From NCBI GenBank assembly GCA_009731375.1, contig BJOX01000087.1:268217-303894 (forward strand): a DNA stretch of 35,678 bases. The letters are read 5' to 3'. Positions 7,913 to 16,845 of this stretch are shown piece by piece. The stretch's first letter is position 1. Each line of letters opens with the position of its first letter. The position numbers and the translations under genes were made by a program. The notes under the pieces are model-generated. The model was not told the origin of the DNA, searched no databases, and saw only the letters and a list, made by a program, of their open reading frames with translations. This DNA comes from Paulinella micropora. Lineage: Eukaryota > Cercozoa > Imbricatea > Euglyphida.

Positions 7913-9166
7913 ATGTCTCACCAGAGAAACTTAGTCGCACAAAATCCAGACGGAGATTTTGTAAATGTCAAAGTCGGATATGATGGACATGTTGAAACTA
8001 ATCATATGAAAACTGCTTTCGGTGAAACAACAACTGCACAATTAACACCAGTATTACAAGAAATCTTTCCATATACCATTAATACAAGGGTATGGACAAA
8101 AACAGAAATAAAGGCGAGTGTGTCATTTAATACGAATATGGCTGAACTTAAAACAGAAGGAAAAACTAATGCTAGTGCTGTATTGGCGAGCAAAAAAAGA
8201 ATAAAATACAGAACGGGTATGGGTGTCCTGTGTCGCTTCACTGCCTTATGGGAAACAGATGAAACCAAAGAGTATCGTTCATATATCGGAATAGGTGAAA
8301 GCGATGCCAACAACGGCTTCTATTTTTGGAAACAGGATGAATCAGGAATGAGTATTCTTCATTCTATAGCGGGAGAAGATACATTCATTGGACAAGAAGA
8401 GTGGGATGACCCATGTGATGGAACAGGAGATATGCCTAACTTGGATTGGACAAAGGGAAATGTATTTCAAATTCAATTTCAATACTTAGGCTTTGGTGCT
8501 ATTAAGTTTTCAATTGAGAACCCCGAGACTGGCGAATTTCAATTAATACACACTATCAAGTATGCGAACTCTCATACTGGAGTTAGTCTGCGGAATACAA
8601 CTTTACCTTTTTCCGCTGGTATAAATAATTATAATGCGGGCGATGGTGTCCAAATTCTAAAAACTGCTAGTGTTGGTTTGTTTGTTGAAGGCTCCAATAC
8701 TATTAATTCAAGCATATCAAACGAAGCGGAAGGAGAAAAAAAGGCAAGCACTACTGAAAGCCCAATTCTAACCATAAAAAATAAGGAAACTTTTAATGGT
8801 ATTACGACCAATTATTCAATCGTTTATCCAACTCTAGTGAGTATATCAAACGAAGACAACAAGGTTAATATAGTGCGAATCGTAAAAACGAGTGGAGCAC
8901 TTACGGCACAGAACTTCGTTGATATTGACGCCAAAACTTCAATCGTGTCAAAAGACAACAGCGCTACTGCTCTTGGTGGCGCAACTATAACGGACGTCAT
9001 TGTTAAACTTTATGTTAATGCTACTTCTAGCCAACCTATTGACCTGCGAACTTACGACATACAACTAGCACCTAGTGAAAATCTAACATTTTTACAAAAG
9101 TCTGTATCAACTGTCGCAAATGGAGGAAATGTAAGTGTTATAGTTAATTTCTTAGAAGACCAATAA
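7913..9166 (+). CDS. Putative second fibre/spike-like virion protein
   Basis: This is an intact 417-codon frame. The middle (residues about 120-220) reads like a lectin-type or jelly-roll beta domain (GFYFWKQDESGMSILHS, then GNVFQIQFQYLGFGAIKFSI and GEFQLIHTIKYAN). The C-terminal 120 residues are rich in T, S, N and V, with alternating hydrophobics typical of beta-sandwich attachment domains. It lies directly after the capsid gene on the same strand and has the strongest TATATA-like box, which suggests a late structural role. I cannot name a family with certainty. It could be a receptor-binding spike or a capsid decoration protein. The end is TAA 9164-9166, 45 bases before the end of the convergent minus gene. 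Confidence 0.6.
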   Translation: MSHQRNLVAQNPDGDFVNVKVGYDGHVETNHMKTAFGETTTAQLTPVLQEIFPYTINTRVWTKTEIKASVSFNTNMAELKTEGKTNASAVLASKKRIKYRTGMGVLCRFTALWETDETKEYRSYIGIGESDANNGFYFWKQDESGMSILHSIAGEDTFIGQEEWDDPCDGTGDMPNLDWTKGNVFQIQFQYLGFGAIKFSIENPETGEFQLIHTIKYANSHTGVSLRNTTLPFSAGINNYNAGDGVQILKTASVGLFVEGSNTINSSISNEAEGEKKASTTESPILTIKNKETFNGITTNYSIVYPTLVSISNEDNKVNIVRIVKTSGALTAQNFVDIDAKTSIVSKDNSATALGGATITDVIVKLYVNATSSQPIDLRTYDIQLAPSENLTFLQKSVSTVANGGNVSVIVNFLEDQ

Positions 9167-9211
9167 AGTGAAAAAAAAATGAAACGAAAGACAATGTTTG
9201 AGAATATCATT

Positions 9212-9580
9212 TTACTTTATCTTTTTTGGTATTTTCTTTTTAAAATTACCTTTTACGACACTCGCTTTCCTTAATACACATCCTTCTTCTGTACATGTAG
9301 CATTTGCTATTTCTTCGCCAACGTTAGCCTTGATTTCGGTAATTCCAGTCTCTTTCAAATCAGTTGCCGTAAATGGTGTGCTTTCTTCCTCCATCATTTT
9401 TGATAATGTAGCCTCCAACGGAATAACGACTTTCACGTTGTCGTCGCGGGGTTTGTATTGCTCATAGAAAGAAACAATTTCTGGTTTAGTCCATTTAATC
9501 GTTGGCTTTTTGACATTACCATCAAGGTTCCATTTTTCAATTTCATTCAAGAAGTCCTGTTTGGTGTTCAGGTCAGTCAT
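9212..9580 (-). CDS. Unrecognised small viral protein
   Basis: This intact 122-codon minus-strand frame begins MTDLNTKQDFLNEIEKWNLD and ends in a lysine-rich tail. It is mostly charged and helical, has a CTEEGC pair, and has no membrane segment. It converges with the 7913 gene; between them is a half copy of the arm motif (TGTTTGAGAATATC, about 9195-9208). A TATA-like box (TTATATTATATAAG) lies directly before its ATG. It belongs to the minus-strand group with the ExoX-like protein and polymerase, so a replication or DNA-binding role is possible, but nothing in the sequence proves it. Confidence 0.6.
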   Translation of the reverse strand: MTDLNTKQDFLNEIEKWNLDGNVKKPTIKWTKPEIVSFYEQYKPRDDNVKVVIPLEATLSKMMEEESTPFTATDLKETGITEIKANVGEEIANATCTEEGCVLRKASVVKGNFKKKIPKKIK

Positions 9581-9595
9581 CTTATATAATATAAA
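9581..9595 (-). promoter_or_regulatory. TATA-like box before the 9212-9580 gene
   Basis: On the minus strand TTTATATTATATAAG abuts the ATG (complement of CAT at 9578-9580). Confidence 0.45.
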
Positions 9596-9607
9596 TATTA
9601 ATTTTTT

Positions 9608-9895
9608 TTACAAATATTTTTTAACTTCACTTTTAATGTCCGTAAATTTATCAAACCACGGCTGTTTCATAACCCATTCAAGATATGGTTTATCAATAGT
9701 TGCAATATCTTGAATTTTCTTACCTTTATATTTACCAAATGGAAAAGTATCCTTGGGCTTCCTTTCTCTACTTTTTTCAATTGCCTTAATTTCATCGTTT
9801 ATTACCTTTTTGACATCAGTAATGGAAAAATTTTCTTTTTTATTTTCAATGGAAAGTTGTTCAAACTTCTCGCATAGTCTGGTGAGGGTGGTCAT
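9608..9895 (-). CDS. Small protein with ExoX-like C-terminal domain
   Basis: The 95-codon frame has a charged helical N-terminus and a C-terminal module FPFGKYKGKKIQDIA ... KPYLEWVMKQPW (residues about 50-80). This matches the short domain found at the C-terminus of ExoX-like exonucleases and as stand-alone proteins in phages and DNA viruses; GKYKG and the Y-x-x-W core are the recognisable parts. No nuclease catalytic domain is present, so it is not an exonuclease by itself. It probably binds nucleic acid or a partner in replication, which is inferred from its place beside the polymerase. A box reading CTCTATATAG lies a few bases before its ATG. Confidence 0.65.
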   Translation of the reverse strand: MTTLTRLCEKFEQLSIENKKENFSITDVKKVINDEIKAIEKSRERKPKDTFPFGKYKGKKIQDIATIDKPYLEWVMKQPWFDKFTDIKSEVKKYL

Positions 9896-9899
9896 CGGT

Positions 9900-9909
9900 C
9901 TATATAGAG
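9900..9909 (-). promoter_or_regulatory. TATA-like box before the ExoX-like gene
   Basis: On the minus strand CTCTATATAGACCG leads directly into the ATG at 9895-9893. Confidence 0.4.
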
Positions 9910-9958
9910 TAGTAAAAAATTTTATGGAAAAAAATTAATTATTTAATATTTGATATTT

Positions 9959-9993
9959 GATATTTTGTTCTGACTTCGTCATCACAAAACATC
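9959..9993. repeat. Structured intergenic repeat, copy D (minimal form)
   Basis: GATATTTTG (9959-9967) pairs with CAAAACATC (9985-9993) and encloses TGAC-TTC-GTCA. The outer stem carries a third variant of the arm sequence, with both sides changed together relative to copies A, B and C. On the minus strand the only imperfect position is a G-T wobble. Confidence 0.7.
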
Positions 9994-10015
9994 GTTTTAT
10001 ACTTTAATGGCCGAC

Positions 10016-10104
10016 GATGTTTGAGAATAAGTGAGAGTGCGTAGCACGACCATCTCGTAGAGTGATTACGCCCTTCGGGCAGTAAAGCGCAATTCTCAAA
10101 TATC
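10016..10104. repeat. Structured intergenic repeat, copy C (long form)
   Basis: GATGTTTGAGAAT (10016-10028) pairs with ATTCTCAAATATC (10092-10104). The inner hairpins are GTGC-GTA-GCAC, CTC-GTA-GAG, and TTAC-GCCC-TTC-GGGC-A-GTAA. It is 89 bases, like copy B. On the minus strand it begins right after the polymerase stop codon (TAA, complement of 10106-10108), as a 3'-end signal would. Confidence 0.9.
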
Positions 10105-10105
10105 A

Positions 10106-13100
10106 TTAATATCCAAAAGGTCTAGTTTCAATCGCATTCTCTACCATTCCGATAACTTGTCTTTTCGTATATGTAAAACTAAATATCTTTTCTAAGTATT
10201 CGCTTGTTATTTTTTTCTTTTGTTTACTCTTGTAATTTTGTTGTTTTCTATTATAACTACTTTTCCAGATTTCTCAATTCTCTTAGCAATCCGTAATTCT
10301 TCATCAGTCTCCAACAATTCAGCCAGTTCATTTTTACCATTCTCAAATAATTCAGTGTTCGTAATACCTAGCCCACAACTTATTACACTTAACATATTTG
10401 GTAAATTCAATGCTTTTTTTGTTTCATAGTTCATACTAAATCCTTTTACTTTCATACTGGCTTTACCATTATCTAATAAGTATCCATAACATTTCGGCCC
10501 GCCTCCAACAAAGGTTTTTATTTTTGCTCCTTTCAATTCATCAGTCCAATCTCCCAGTAAATCTCCTGTCTCTACATCTGCCTCATTAATTTCTTTGTTA
10601 GTCGTATATATTACGCTGTCTGTGTCATGATACAATATCCTATTACCTAATTGGTCCATCATATTGTAAAGTCTCATTCTCGCATGGCATGTGGTAAATA
10701 AAGCAACCACAATATTTGTTTTAATCGGGTCGCTCACCGCATCCTGTTTTAAGTCATAACTGGCTTCTACAATTTGGTCGTTAATTATGTTAATATTTAT
10801 ATTATTCACTGATTTATCGTTCAATAGTTTGTATAAGGTATCTTTATCCTTTATCATTTTATTCTGTGTTTTATTTTGTTTCTGTCCAAACTTGCCCCAT
10901 AAAGAGTTCAAGCACAACTTAGCCACTGCTCGCCGTCCTTCGTTTTTAAATATTTTGCTTTCATCCATCTTAACTCCCATTTTAACTTCCATGCTGTTTA
11001 TGTAATTTTGTTTTTCTGCTTCCGTATTACATCCCGCGGGATATCCGCTGGACTCTTGTTTTACTTTCAAGAATGTCTTTATGTATTCTTTGAATAAGCT
11101 ACTGCTTTGTTCTTTCCAGTGCCATACTTCATATACTTTTATCAACTTATACCCTTTGTCTAAGGCCTTGTAAATTTCTGGAGTTGCCCATGTACCAGTT
11201 ATTGCTCGTTCTTTATCTGTGTGCTTACATTCTCCATGTTGCTCAGTCATTCCGCACTTATCACATAAGTAATACATCATTGTACCTCTGTCCGCCTTCG
11301 GTAAGACTGGGTGTAGTAAGCCTCTAGGTGGTAGCATCTTAACCTTAGCCACTCCGAAATATTCTCTGTTTATAATTTTATTTTTCATTTCATTTCTTTC
11401 GTAGTCATTGTTTGGTCTAATAATTATATGGTGCCCGCTTGGATAAAGGTCGTAATACATCACGGTCGGATAAAGTGAGCATATGTCAATATATTTCGCA
11501 TACTCATTATCATGTCGTGATTTCCAATATAATTTCAGAGCATTCACTCTACCTCCAAACATTGCCTCTCGTGGGTTTAGTCCTTCTTGTTCAGTAATTC
11601 GTTCGTTTGTATCCTCTGCCAGTCTTTCACTGGTTTTCATCAGGCTCCATTCGCACTCCCAGACACTTATTACTTTTGCTTGTTCGTTAAGTTGTTTTCT
11701 CTTCTCATTGTTTCCTTGTATAGTTCGCCCATTGTCTTATTCTTCTTCACATTCAAAGCATTGCTATTCCAACACTTATCACATCCGTGCCAATGACACC
11801 CGTAAAACTCATAAGCGGTTTTGTTTTTCTCATCCCATCCATCTACATACACACGAGATTGCCCGAGTTGAAACATTTTTTCACCTCCGTTGAATGCGTG
11901 TTTAATATCAGTTTTATCTAACCTGCTTCTGTATGCTAACCATTCTACACAAGCCCTAGAAGTCATCCTGTTTTGCTTTTCCGCTTTCAATATCGCAATT
12001 GAATTCTCTGGCATAAACTTAGCACGATACAAAGCCATAACACAACTCGCAATAGTTGTATATTGAAAAGGGTCAATACCAAACTCTAGAAACTGGTTTC
12101 TAAAATCTATACAACCCTTTCTCAGTATATCAACATCTGAATGACAATACTCACCGATTTCCTTCGCCATATCAAATTGGTTATGTGTTTTCACTTGTTC
12201 GTCATACCATTCAAGAAATTCTTTTCGTTTATCTCCTCGCATCGTGTCGTAACCATAATGTTTCTTATGTGGCATTACACCAACATAGTTTCTATTTTTA
12301 GCCGTATTGAAGAAGTGCGAAAAGAAACCTTTCTTAAGTTCCGTAAGTCCGAATGTCTTTGGAAAGTCTGACAATGGCATCGTAAGAAAACTTAGGCTGT
12401 CTATAAACCGATACTTCTTAAGTGTCATCATTATAATCTTACCACCTTCATAGATTACAAATGGAGTTTGTCCATTATCAACCAACCACTTAAGAATAAA
12501 CAAACAATCATAACCGCTGGCATTGTGCGCAATAAATGTAAATCCGCTGTGTTTAGTGTCAAAAGCCCAATTACAGAAATCTTGAATGTTCTTGTGAATT
12601 ACTGGCGGTTCCTTTGCATCGTAATACTGGCTTTCCGCATGATTAACAATGTGCTCGCCTGTGTCCTGTGTCGCTTCAAAGTCAAAGAATATGTATTGCT
12701 CTGACGGCGGTAAGATTTCTTTTTGGACTATTTCACATTGGTGTTCAAGCGGTTTCACTAGTTTGCAATTTCGGCATTTCGCATATCCGCATTTGTGCTC
12801 ATCCTTCTTTCTGTAATTAAGACCGCACGATTTACATTTCGCTTTAACATCGCAGTTTGTCGTCCTGTGATTATTAAAGCATTCAGTGTTTGGAAACTTT
12901 CTATTACACTTCTCACATTCTTTCCACTGGCTCTTGTCATTTATTCCCTTACATCCGTTGGTTTCACAGATACTACATTTTGCTTCACAGGAGTGTCTTT
13001 TTTGGTATCCCCTTAGACACAACTCTCAGAAGTTTTCCTTTCCTATCATAGACTTCATATTAGTTATGGCATCGTAATGTCCATCAGTCTTTAGAATGTA

Positions 13101-14102
13101 ATGGTTAGACAGCCGTTCTCCGTTCGCATTAAGTAGTTCTGTTTTATAAATGATTTTGTCAGGAAATTCAACAATAACAAGATTGTATTTAATGTGATTA
13201 GCAAATGTATTAATTTCAGGTATCCCACACACATCCTTAATGACTTTCGCTTCATCGTGTAAAGTCTCAGCCATTTCCTGCTGTATCTTTCGTCCTCACA
13301 TAATTTGCGAGTATTTTTTATGTTTTTCAATTTTTGCTTTTACCACAACGATTGCTCGTGCTAGGCATAAGTTATCGCTGTTTGTAATACAGATTACTCC
13401 TTTCTTTCTGTAAATATCCAATTTGTTCAAAACCTGTAGCCTTGTCCCGCCCGTCTGCATTTTAACAGATTTCAATACAAATTTTAATGTATCAAAGTTT
13501 ATTCCGTTCTCATCCATGTAAAGACTTTCGTTGCTTTGACATATTGCTGACAATCTTTCTAAAACTTTTTCAACCGAGATTTGATTAACTTTGTGTAAGC
13601 CTGTTGATACTTTTCCATAGTAATCAACAAACTCAATACCTAGGCTAACCTTATCTTCGGGTGCTTGTCGTTTTACAAAGTCGTTCAACACAATCTCAAT
13701 AAATCTTATCACATCGCGCATCGTGAATGATCGGAAGTTGCCATTAATCCTTACCTCATATCTGCTTTCATTTATTCCTAGTTCGTGTTCCTTGCTGTCG
13801 TCCCTTATGATATCATAATTACCATACCGCAACAGCTCTCTGTAATTTTCTTTCATCTCTTTTTTCTCTTCAATCGTAGGTAAAGGTGGTGCTATTGGTA
13901 TAGCATGGTGCTCAAAATACACCGCACCTCTTACTTGGTTCAAGTAGTTTTGGGCTGTCGGTGTATCAATTTTATACCCCCTTACCTTCGGTTTGATATA
14001 TAGCACATCCCGACCCCTGACAGACTTGATTTCGTAATTTATCTTATATTCCCTTAATCTATCCAACCTGTAGAGCTTGCCATTATACGTGTGTGTCTCC
14101 AT
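10106..14102 (-). pseudogene. Protein-primed family B DNA polymerase (pPolB), broken by two TGA stops and two frame changes
   Basis: The replication polymerase spans about 1,310 codons. The N-terminal region is 14102-13299; an in-frame TGA lies at 13296-13298 and another at 13026-13028. Cys clusters at 12990-12730 look like zinc-binding sites. The 3'-5' exonuclease has FFDFEAT (Exo I), FIAHNASGYD (Exo II) and YCHSDVDIL (Exo III). A frame change lies in an A-rich stretch at about 11690-11705. The palm follows, with GGRVNALKLYWK, motif A YIDICSLYP, motif B KLCLNSLWGKFG and motif C YHDTDSVIY. A second frame change lies in the T7 run 10208-10214; the downstream frame ends in a short segment closing ETRPFGY, typical of pPolB C-termini, at TAA 10108-10106. 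All catalytic motifs are kept, so decay is light. Such polymerases start synthesis from a terminal protein. TATA-like ATATATTATC precedes the ATG. Confidence 0.9.
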
Positions 14103-14107
14103 GTTTG

Positions 14108-14117
14108 ATAATATATC
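14108..14117 (-). promoter_or_regulatory. TATA-like box before the polymerase gene
   Basis: On the minus strand TGATATATTATCAAAC precedes the ATG at 14102-14100. It is weaker than the box at 7901. Confidence 0.35.
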
Positions 14118-14196
14118 AGTGGGTCAATTTTTTTTCTAAATTAAATAGTAAATAGAATTTTTTACATTTTTATATTTTCCATCATTTAAATAGAAA

Positions 14197-14843
14197 TTAA
14201 ATTTTTTCATTTTTTTGAAATATGTCTTTTGGAGTTATTGTGTGTAATAAGTGTTCTGATTGAGATACACCTATAAAATTACATAACTCACAATAATATT
14301 TTTTACTCTCTCTCTTATTTTATCAAACCTCTCTTTTTGTTTGCAATTTAAAATGTTTTTGTTTATTGTCCAGTATTGTTTTTGATACTCTCTAACTTTC
14401 TTACTTTCTTTTTCATAATATTGTTTATGATATTGCTTGTGGTATTGTTTTTGATATTCTATTCGTTTCCTTTCGTTCTCATCTTTAAATTCTCATTCAT
14501 CAAATTTATGCCGTTCTCTTTCTCCATCAGTAATAGTTGCACCCATAGCCTTATTTAAATTTAATGTAGGTTTCAATTCATCTATATATTTCTGTTCAAC
14601 CGCCCTTTGTTTATCAATGTTATGATTTTCAATTACTTCCTCGTGAATTAAAACACACTTAAAATTTTGAATTCCTTTATTATTCATATGATTGTATAAT
14701 TTTCTATTAACTCCTTTCTTGCAGAGTAATTTATGATGGCTGAACCTGCTTGATAATCTTTTTTGAATTGTGCTTCCAATGTAATATTCCTTGTCTGTTT
14801 GGTCTTCAGCATTAAAGATTTTGTAAATTTTCAAGGTTGTCAT
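14197..14843 (-). pseudogene. GIY-YIG endonuclease with KQY-rich middle and C-terminal zinc-finger-like end, broken
   Basis: The first 116 codons contain the nuclease core KIYKIFNAED ... EYYIGSTIQKRLSSRFSHH, with the second half of the GIY-YIG signature (YIG) and the following Arg. An in-frame TGA stands at about 14490-14492. The same frame continues with repeated YQKQYHKQY units, typical of stand-alone GIY-YIG proteins in giant viruses and PLVs. A frame change occurs in an A6 run (about 14300), and the last part has YYCELCNFIG ... SEHLLH, a C-x2-C plus His pattern. The frame ends at TAA 14199-14197. Such enzymes are often mobile (homing) nucleases or act in recombination; which applies here is unknown. 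As assembled, only the nuclease core would be made. Confidence 0.75.
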
Positions 14844-14849
14844 TTCTCT

Positions 14850-14860
14850 CTATATATAAT
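14850..14860 (-). promoter_or_regulatory. TATA-like box before the GIY-YIG gene
   Basis: On the minus strand GTATTATATATAGAGAGAA leads into the ATG at 14843-14841. Confidence 0.45.
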
Positions 14861-14937
14861 ACAAATATTTTATTTCTTTAAAATAATAATTACTTAAAGG
14901 TAGCAGTTTTTCTTTCTTTTGTCTGTCTATATTTGTT

Positions 14938-15180
14938 ATAAATAGGAAGAGGAAATAATGGATAACGGCTCTGTGGTTAAAAACACTTCCAACCAGACAC
15001 CTAGTGGCTCAGGACAAAAAGCCACCAAGTTGAATTTTTACTTGGACAACTTTCTGCTTTTTGCGTAAAGTAGTCCAGAGAGAAATTCATAATAAGAGAG
15101 ATTTTAATGAAATTGTTGTTTTGAACTTAGAGAGAATAGGTAGAGGAAATTATGAATAAAGGCTCTTAGTGTGGTTTCTG
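14938..15180. repeat. Diverged direct repeat pair at the virus/host transition
   Basis: AATAGGAAGAGGAAATAATG at about 14940 and AATAGGTAGAGGAAATTATG at about 15134 begin two related segments that continue with ATAA-GGCTCT and GTGGTT. They are about 194 bases apart. No gene is seen in 14850-15235. The viral A+T-rich style ends somewhere here, but no clear inverted repeat or target duplication is visible. Confidence 0.6.
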
Positions 15181-15224
15181 TGATGAAACTGCACTGAACA
15201 TCCGTCCTGAAGTGCGACCCTATA

Positions 15225-15266
15225 CTACTTAATTAAATTTGCAACAACAACAACAACAACAACAGC

Positions 15267-15298
<32 letters not shown>

Positions 15299-15512
15299 CT
15301 TGTGACAACAACAACAACTTGTGACAACAACAACAACAACAACAACAACCAACAACAACCAACAACAACAACAGCAACAACAACAACAACAACAACAACA
15401 GCAACAGCAGCAGCAGCAACAACAACAACAACAACAACAATTAAGCAACAACAACTAACAACAACAACAACAATAACAACAACAATAATAACAACAATAA
15501 CAAAAACAACAT
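15225..15512. repeat. (CAA)n tract after TTAATTAAATTTG
   Basis: An imperfect (CAA)n array of about 270 bases, with CTTGTGACAACAAC interruptions, begins directly after AATTAAATTTG. The same junction occurs at about 16795, which suggests the simple-repeat tail of a non-LTR element. Long frames on both strands here are low-complexity artefacts. Confidence 0.85.
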
Positions 15513-15582
15513 CAACAACATGCAAGGACTCTCGACCGCGTGCGTCAGGAATTGTGGGACACATTCGAACCCATGGACTGAA

Positions 15583-15636
15583 TCTCTCTCTCTCTCTCTC
15601 TCTTTCACTTTCTCTCTCTCTCTCTCTCTTTCACTT

Positions 15637-15713
<77 letters not shown>

Positions 15714-15754
15714 CTCTCTCTCTCGATCTCTCTCTCTCTCGATCTCTCTCTCTC

Positions 15755-15795
<41 letters not shown>

Positions 15796-15889
15796 CTCTC
15801 TCTCTCTCTTCTCTCTCTCTCTGTCTCTCTGTCTCTCTCTCTCTCTCGATCTCTCTCTCTCTCTCTCTCTCCCTCCAACCTTCTCTCTC

Positions 15890-15938
<49 letters not shown>

Positions 15939-16008
15939 TTATCTCTCTCTCACACACACACAAACACACACACACACACACACACACACTCTCTCTCTCT
16001 CTGATTCT
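15583..16008. repeat. (CT)n / (CA)n microsatellite block
   Basis: About 370 bases of CT dinucleotide with CTTT, CGAT and CAGT interruptions are followed by (CA)n at 15951-15989 and more CT. No gene. Confidence 0.95.
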
Positions 16009-16009
16009 T

Positions 16010-16845
16010 CCTTCCTTCTCCTCATCTGCCGCATGTCGCTCCACTGTCACAGCCTCTCGCCCCTTCTCTCCTGCGGGCTTCCTCACCCTGCAACTGGACG
16101 TCTTCTATGGCCCAGCTAGTGTGCTAGGGAGTGATCCTTCTTTCGCAGCCTTCCTTTCTCTGGGTCAGCGGAGAGGGCAGCTCAATCCCTCTCCTCTCCC
16201 TCTTTCCTTGGCCCTGGTGTCACAGCCCTAGGTTCAGAAGGTGGGCCTATGATCCACTTGCAGGCTATCTTGGTGGCCATGGGGCTCTTGCTACCTGCTT
16301 GAATGCTAGGATGTAACTCCTTGCCATTTCTGACCTTGAAGGTTTCTAGACAGCTCTCTCTCTTTCGGCCTCCAGCGCTTGTTACTAATTGCTGGTGCTT
16401 GCCTGCTCAATTCGACTTTTTCGTTTCACACGCGAGCATCTAACCTGTTGCTCAGACTGTTTTCCAATTGGCCATGGCGAGTTTCTCCTCACCCTTCATC
16501 TTCCCTCTCTCTTCCTTCTCTCCCTTTTCAGTGGACTTGCTCCTCTCTCGAGGCTTGCCTGCGCTCCTCACCGCTTTTCCTCTTCTCCCCCTTGATATGT
16601 TGTTGTTTTACTATAGTGCATGCTCTTCTGCTCCTTTTCCTCTTTCTTTATCTTGTTTTTGAGCTCTAGAGCCCTATAGTACAGTGAGACATGCTCTGGC
16701 GTCCCGTGTCGGCCGGGGATGATTAGACATCTACTTGTCTTTAGTGGGTTTAAGGCCGTTATCCATGCACCATCATGCCACTGGTTTAATTACTGTAATT
16801 AAATTTACAACAACAACAACAACAACAACAACAACTTCTTCTTCT
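16010..16845 (+). mobile_element. Possible 3' end of a non-LTR retroelement ending in (CAA)n
   Basis: This stretch is pyrimidine-rich, unique-looking sequence with no convincing coding frame. It ends GTAATTAAATTTA followed by (CAA)n (16808-16834), the same junction as at 15229. The shared AATTAAATTT(G/A)(CAA)n end suggests two copies of one retroposed family. No reverse transcriptase frame is present in the window, so this is inference. Confidence 0.4.

Noticed and set aside
9198-9938. Plus-strand frames over 9198-9938
   Set aside because: They are antisense to two minus-strand genes that have better composition, an ExoX-like domain and proper upstream boxes.
10016-10104. tRNA gene in the cloverleaf-like element
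   Set aside because: The closing stem is too long (13 pairs), and there is no T-loop consensus, anticodon-like 7-base loop or CCA-compatible end. It is a structured element but not a tRNA.
1-14900. Full reassignment of TGA as a sense codon in the virus
   Set aside because: The intact capsid (463-codon part), penton and 7913 frames have no in-frame TGA, use TGG for Trp, and the penton ends at TGA. Only the uneven distribution of stops was kept as a finding.
15229-16231. Long open frames on both strands (polyglutamine, polythreonine, Ser-Leu and Arg-Glu repeats)
   Set aside because: They come wholly from CAA and CT microsatellites and exist in several frames at once; no unique protein sequence supports them.
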